Assembly (NCBI GenBank): GCA_032622095.1
Contig: CP136065.1
Coordinates: 69,221,675-69,285,674 of the forward strand
DNA from: Siphonodentalium dalli
Taxonomy: Eukaryota > Mollusca > Scaphopoda > Gadilida > Siphonodentaliidae
Reading direction: 5' to 3'
DNA: 64,000 nt
Part shown: in pieces, positions 58,901 to 64,000 of the stretch
Layout of the letters: each line of letters opens with the position of its first letter
Position numbering within the stretch: the first letter of the stretch is position 1
The notes under the pieces: generated by a model
Seen by the model: the letters and a program-made list of their open reading frames with translations, nothing else
What the model was told of the DNA's origin: nothing
Databases searched by the model: none
Translations under genes and position numbers: made by a program

Positions 58901-61154
58901 GTACAGGCATACCAGGTGCGCCTATACACATTACCCATAACCATAAAATCACTCCCTATTTATCTACGCACTCCATCCATGATCATACAGACAGCACAAA
59001 TATACATATACACCCACATGTCACAATACAGCCACACACGTACGGTACACATATACATCCCACCACGACATTACAGTCACTCCATATATACATAAACAAC
59101 TCACAGATGACCATGTAGCTACTCTCGTTATATCTATACACCACAGCAATGCCCATACGGTCACAACGGCCACACACAACAATACACCGTACAGTCACTA
59201 CATGTATACCGATTCACCTCACACATGCCCATACAGCCTCTCCTTATATTCCTATGCATCTCACCATGGACACCCCACTCATAACCATATAGTCACTCCT
59301 TGTATACATATTCACACCATTCATGCCCATACAGTAACTCCCTGTATATATATTCACCTCACCCTTGGCCATGTCACTCCCCGTATCCCTATTGTCACAC
59401 CATAGCAGAATAGCCACTCAAGATATACTAATACTCCCCAGCCATGTCAGTATATTCACTCCATGTATGCATATGCACATCATCCATGCCCATATAGCCG
59501 CTCGCTATATACACATACCCCTCGCCCATGACCATATAGCAACACATGTGTATACCCGTATAACCTACACATGACCTACACGTCACCAAGCAGGAACACC
59601 GGGTATACTCATACACCTGACACATGACCATTTAGTCACTCCCTGTATAGCTATTCATTACATTTATGATCATACAGTCACTAATTGTATACATACATGT
59701 ACTCATCTCACCGTTGACCATACAATAACTCCCTGTATACCTATTCACCTCACCTATGATAATATAGTAAGTCCCTGGCTACCATCTTGGCATCCACCCT
59801 GTATCCAGTTGATATGTTTTATCATAATGGACCAGAATAGCCACATATTATGGTTCATCTCAGTTCCGTTTCAAAGTTCTGCCCATTTCCTTTCAATAAT
59901 ATGGCAAGAAACACAAAAGAGGTTCTCCGCAAAATTCCATACTGCAACTTTAAAATGAATTTGTCATGCCCCATACGGAACTGGGACAAACATAATAGAA
60001 CGTAGTTGTCAGTTAATTAACTAACACGTACAATAACCAAGTGAGTCACAATTTACTACCTTGTCGGATAACGCAGAGAATAATGTTCGGGATATATGTA
60101 AAAAATTAACTTTTTACAAATTTGGTTGCCATTTTGGAAGCCATCTTGAGCAATTTGGTCTATAAACACCGTAGTGTGACACATTTAAGATAGACCAATA
60201 CAATAAATACCTTTGATACCAATGATAGTTGCATTTTACTTAAAACAATTGTCCAACCCTGAAAAGTGAATTTTTGTCGAAATTTATGTCAAGTTTGTGA
60301 GAGAAAAATCCAATATTTCTGGTGATGTCAGTGGTGACAATAGAAACAATGATCCATGGTGCATCAGACATGTTAGTATGCAATGTATATAATACAGATT
60401 AGCCAATTTTATATATTAACCACAACTTGTAAGCCATTGCAGGACACCCTGGGGCAATATTTACCATTTTTCATATTTTCGGCGGCCATTTTGGAAATTT
60501 TCTACACCAATTTCATTCCCATTGAAGTAAAACATCCGTCCAATAAAATAAAGCACATAGTTGTTGACATTCTATTAACAGCCTGTGTGGTTTGTCGATA
60601 AAATGACTATCAAAATCGTCTTGCAAAAAATCGAAAATTTTACCCCTCTTTTTCAAATCCTCTTTCTGTATCTATTACGGAACCCTCGTCAATGGCAAAT
60701 GTCTTAAAATGACGCTATAATATCACGCTTGATGACTGTCTCAAAAACATTGCCATTTACTAATGATTAATGTGAAGAAAAATGGAAGATATGGTGAAAT
60801 ATTAATTAAATTTCCTATTTTCGTGCAGATGACGTCATTTTTCGGTGGCCATTTTGAATTTTTTTCGAAATTTTTTGCCGTCATTTTGAAGAAGGACATC
60901 ATACCAACAAATGGCATATATTTTGTCTGTGTCTTTTGCTAACAACCGATCTATTACAACGATTAAATACAGCTGGTCGGAATTAGAGGAAATGGCGGCC
61001 ATCTTGGATTCAAATGGCTCTAGCACCTAGTAGGGCCACCTTTATTTTTCGGAGAATTCCGGATTCTTTATCTGGATACCATAGGGAACAATAAAAATAA
61101 GGTTATTTGTAATCATCGGGGGGGTGCAGGTGGACCTTATTGGCTCCCCGACTA
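55902..61154. mobile_element. 5.25-kb foldback element with long near-identical arms
   Basis: The left arm (55902 to about 57715) and right arm (about 59340 to 61154) are reverse complements, apparently about 99 per cent identical. Outer ends read TAGTCGGGGAGCC and GGCTCCCCGACTA, each with CCT next to it (a possible 3-bp duplication). Between the arms lie degenerate ~45-60-bp repeats ('tatacagggagtgactatat', 'ggtcatgggtgaggtgaat') on the left, and their complements on the right. These meet at a short inner palindrome ('gggtggctatcgctttt' at 58167 and 'gaaagcgatagccaccc' at 58291). Identical ORFs occur in opposite orientation in the two arms (56030-56221 and 60835-61026; 56455-56673 and 60383-60601), and none has a known domain. 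The layout resembles Foldback transposons. Confidence 0.8.
57290..59770. repeat. Degenerate inverted minisatellite forming the core of the foldback
   Basis: Left of about 58170 units read 'agtgactatatggtcatggg' and 'tgaggtgaataggtatac'; right of 58306 they appear as 'gtatacctattcacctcac' and 'catgaccatagagtcactc'. Units are diverged in the middle and well matched near the arms. Confidence 0.7.
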
Positions 61155-61651
61155 CCTTTATTGACCACAGAATGTAATTCACAACTAAGAAATATAGTTA
61201 TCCCCTTCCATTGAAATTAATAAATTGGCAGTAAATACCAGATCTAAATAAAGCACACAACACACGTCGGTACGTTGACAAAAACAACATGCTCACAGTT
61301 TTCGACTAAATAAGTTCATAGTACAATGTTTTGGAGCTTCCTTTTCCAAATGGCATATAATACGGAATATGGTGTTATAATTTGATCTAGTTATTCGAAA
61401 ATTAAGTGGGCTAAGAACCGCCTCATTTTTGAGTCGATAATTTTCTGACAATGAGAGCATTTTAGTCACATTAACAACTCATAATTAGGCGATTCTAAGC
61501 AGATTATGTGCGGACAATGCGAAAAAAAAAGTAAGCCAGCCCACGATTTGTGGGGTGTACGCTCTTTAACATATGTTTTCACTGTGGCCCGCGCCATAAA
61601 ACAAAACAAATTAGAGCGTCACCATCCGCACCAAACTCCGACAAAACACAA
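61155..61651. repeat. Non-coding with dispersed hairpin repeat (61411-61600)
   Basis: 61411-61501 matches the hairpin at 16842-16931 and is followed by the same 'agattatgtgcggacaatg' and 'cactgtggcccgcgccataa' sequence. The 3' end of the fibrinogen-related gene adjoins this block, so its 3' UTR may run into it. Confidence 0.5.
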
Positions 61652-62054
61652 TCACATCTGTTTAAGGTAAAACTCCATAAAACCAAATTCGAATGTCATT
61701 GTTGGGTCCACTCGGGCTGGCCACTGTATTTTAGTTGTTGGTTCTTTGTGGACATTTACGCCTGCGCAGCTCACCCCGAACCACCATCCAGAGCTTGCGC
61801 TCGCCCCACATCCACCACAGTCTTGGTCACGTGTACAGAATGCTCTTCCATTTATGCTACCCGAAGATTCGTATGTACCGAGTCCAAACCCGTCGCCCAT
61901 GTCATTGTTCGTTCGTGATAGTTGGAGATCTTCGTACCCATAGTGTAATGCGTACTTGTCGGCCTCGCTTCCGATCGAGAATTTGTAGTACAGTATGCGG
62001 TTTGGGCTGTCTCCATTGATGGTCAAATAATAACTTCGTAGAGAGGTTATGGCC
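61652..62054 (-). CDS. Fibrinogen-related protein, last exon (C-terminal half of FReD)
   Basis: On the - strand an acceptor (ttattattctag) is followed by 134 codons including the TGA at 61652-61654. It opens AITSLRSYYLTINGD and contains NGRAFCTRDQDCGGCGAS and SGWWFGVSCAGVN. These are the second half of a fibrinogen C-terminal domain: the RAFCTRDQDC and WWFGVSCAGVN segments correspond to the family's 'pFsT.D.Dn' calcium region, the Cys pair and the 'aWWy..C..sNlNG' motif. The last strand reads TFEFGFMEFYLKQM. The exon needs one base to complete its first codon, which the exon at 62465-62708 leaves. The Asp-rich calcium site is only partly conserved. Probable role: a secreted lectin-like recognition protein. 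Confidence 0.85.
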
Positions 62055-62464
62055 CTAGAATAATAACAGAACAACGGACAAATTATTACTAAATAAGTTT
62101 GAGTAGTGGATTGCTTATGTTATTGAATGCCAACGCTATTTTTAGTAAACTCCGCACATCGTAGGTTCAAAGTGTCACAGCAAAGTGATGGGGAATATAA
62201 ATATAGACCAAATTATAACCGAATACTGCTGTATAAAGGTTCAGAGTTATCTTCAGGACAATGTCACTAACCCTCCACCGAGACAGCAGGCGATGAGTAA
62301 AACAATTGTTGTTTAAAGCCGCGACTGCAAACCCGCATGTTGACAAGCTTTCTGGGAGGTTCAACCACTTTAATTTTTTTTTGCAATTTTTTTTTGCAAT
62401 TTTCCAAATGGGGCCGTGATGTGGAGTTTTTTTGTGGATTGATAGTCCTATCACAACCCATTAC

Positions 62465-62708
62465 CTGATTCTCTCCAAGCCCATGAACCACTCCCCTTTA
62501 GAATCCAAGACTCCGAATCCGTTCTTATACTCAAGCCAGGTCCGATTGAAGTCAAGGCTAATATCACCGCGTCGCATTTCGAAGTAGGTCAGCCCGCCCC
62601 AGTCCAGCCAACATACTGTATCGAATGAGTCCGGGTATCCGGTGGGCTGGATGCGGAGAATGATCTTTGTTGACGATCTGTAACCGGCGTCATATGCATC
62701 GCTGCAGT
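62465..62708 (-). CDS. Fibrinogen-related protein, penultimate exon (N-terminal half of FReD)
   Basis: On the - strand an acceptor (tttctctcactag) is followed by 244 bases and a donor (atcag|gtaatg). It reads DCSDAYDAGYRSSTKIILRI, then a WLDWGGLTYFEMRRG segment, the FReD hallmark LDFNRTWLEYKNGFG, and GEWFMGLERI. These equal the family's 'DC.e....G...sG.Y.I.P', 'GGWtv.qrR.dGs.dF.r.W..Yk.GFG' and 'GEfWLGL..i' blocks. Entry phase is 1 and exit leaves two bases, matching the exon at 61652-62054. Upstream exons, which in invertebrate fibrinogen-related proteins may encode a signal peptide, coiled coil or Ig domains, were not found before the window ends. Confidence 0.85.
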
Positions 62709-64000
62709 CTAGTGAGAGAAACAATGACACAAATCACCGGGAAACTTATAATATGTCATATTTCGGATTATTTTTTAATTTACTTTTATGTTTATTTTGT
62801 ATTGGTGTGCAATATTTCTTTTGTTTTTGCAGATTTTGAGACAAAGGGGCTCGATACATTCAAGTATGATAACAGTTGTAGAAGTATAAATACCAATGGT
62901 CTGAGAAAAATCATGAGATGTTTAGATCTAAAGTGTCGTATCAGAAACGTATGATTGTTAATACTTAATGTCGTTTGTCAAAATGTTCGAAACTATGGCT
63001 GAACTGATCATTCTGTTAATTAACCCGTCCATGACAGGATATTTCTGAAATCCTCATCCTCATCATTGTCTAACATGTATATTAGACATGTTAAACATAG
63101 ACCGACATAATTATTTACAATATACTTATATACAGTCACGTGTGCATCATCAATCCAGTTTAGCTATAGTATCTATAGAATTATCTATATAATTACATTA
63201 ACTTCATTTAATGCCATAGATTATCTAACATATGTATACATATATGTGTATATATGTACCTACACCCAAAATAAAGTTAAATTACAGAGTTAGGTTAGAA
63301 ACTTATAATGGACTTATTCGGTTGCATGAAACTGATAAGTTAGTATTCAGGCACTATGCCAAGTGGTAAAATGTAGCATTCTAACATCACCAAAAATCTC
63401 TAGCAAATCGACCTTAACAGTCCATAGAAAAGTTCGTATGAAATATGTTCAATTGTAAATATTTACTTCTCAATTCGAGACGCCAGGACCAGCGATACAC
63501 CAACGAAAACTGCTTCACCATCGAGAGTCGCTACATTTAATTAATATACCAGAATGACGGTGTGTAATCTCACTTTGGATATAATATTTGTATAATATAA
63601 CTACTTTTAGCAAGATTATACTCCATTCCTATTTGATCACCCTACCGGAGTGTTTCACATCACTTTAGTGGTTGGGTCAAATTCCAGAAGTTGGGTTCAA
63701 TTGTTGGGTTTAATTGTTGGATCAGATTAGTTCAGCTGATAACCACTGGGAGTGAGCTATCTTTGTCACATTTTCTTCTCTTTATTGGTATCAAATTCAA
63801 ATAAGTACACCATAGAGGCATCTGTTATGTCGGAATTATGAAGTTATTGTATATTTAGTACAAGTATTCTATTGTAGATTGTTAATTTATTCCCGAAAAG
63901 GAAGTCATTATACAGTGGTATGTTACTCCTCGTTTTGGACTTTCATGTTGCATACCATATATTCGAAGTCTGAGCCATAAACCCATTTTCATTATAATTG
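62709..64000. other. Non-coding stretch upstream of the fibrinogen-related exons
   Basis: I could not recognise an exon on the - strand here. On the + strand an acceptor-like 'tttgtttttgcag' at about 62830 precedes 39 open codons; this is too weak to call. 63170-63260 is AT-rich with TATA-type runs. Confidence 0.4.

Noticed and set aside
56030-61026. Identical 63- and 72-residue frames in the two foldback arms
   Set aside because: Both are short, have no domain, and are explained by the inverted duplication; the first simply starts at an ATGGCCGCC-type motif.
62832-62948. + strand exon (acceptor at 62831, DFETKGLDTFKYDN…)
   Set aside because: It has an acceptor-like sequence but no recognised domain and no partner exon in phase; it lies just upstream of the fibrinogen-related gene on the other strand.

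Overview
The window is non-coding-rich animal DNA: AT-rich, with genes split by introns (phase-consistent GT-AG junctions), many small terminal-inverted-repeat elements, several minisatellites, a decayed LINE, a small LTR element and two large foldback structures. Nothing is bacterial: there are no operons and no ribosome binding sites. The protein families present are secreted Ig-domain proteins and a fibrinogen C-terminal (FReD) domain. Together with the repeat content they suggest a marine invertebrate, perhaps a lophotrochozoan such as a mollusc. The species cannot be fixed from sequence alone.

Genes. The clearest locus is a family of Ig-domain genes in tandem on the + strand. Copy C (39.6-43.6 kb) looks intact: a ~1.05 kb exon and a 309 bp terminal exon joined in phase 0. 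Copy B (11.0-16.8 kb) is a pseudogene with two nonsense codons, a 1-base deletion and a 3.1 kb transposon-like insertion. Copy A (2.0-2.3 kb) is a terminal exon whose upstream part lies outside the window. Flanking DNA is duplicated with the genes: A 3.6-6.1 kb with B 17.2-20.0 kb, and B 10.6-10.8 kb with C 39.46-39.64 kb. On the - strand at 61.65-62.71 kb are the last two exons of a fibrinogen-related protein. A third candidate gene on the + strand has a signal-peptide exon at 22.3 kb and phase-matched exons at 27.3 and 29.6 kb, encoding a small Cys-containing secreted protein that I do not recognise.

Mobile DNA. 8.0-10.1 kb holds a 5'-truncated, frameshifted LINE (- strand). 11.95-15.08 kb is three 450-bp TIR elements separated by two 890-bp spacers, the whole flanked by a 4-bp target duplication. 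17.34-17.83 and 44.93-47.32 kb are a short and a long member of one TTAA-flanked family. 23.29-25.61 kb is a small LTR element with no recognisable coding capacity. 32.10-34.29 kb and 55.90-61.15 kb are foldback structures with inverted tandem arrays inside. 51.72-52.46 kb is a hAT-type miniature element with a perfect 8-bp duplication. Several shorter hairpin or TIR elements are scattered between.

Tandem arrays. 33-bp (20.6-21.8 kb), 25-bp (25.9 kb), ~60-bp (30.85-31.2 kb), 62-bp (31.2-31.9 kb), 38-bp (37.4-38.3 kb) and ~51-58-bp (47.35-50.98 kb). Most of the longer open frames inside these arrays are by-products of the repeat period, not genes. All boundaries, copy counts and identities were judged by eye.
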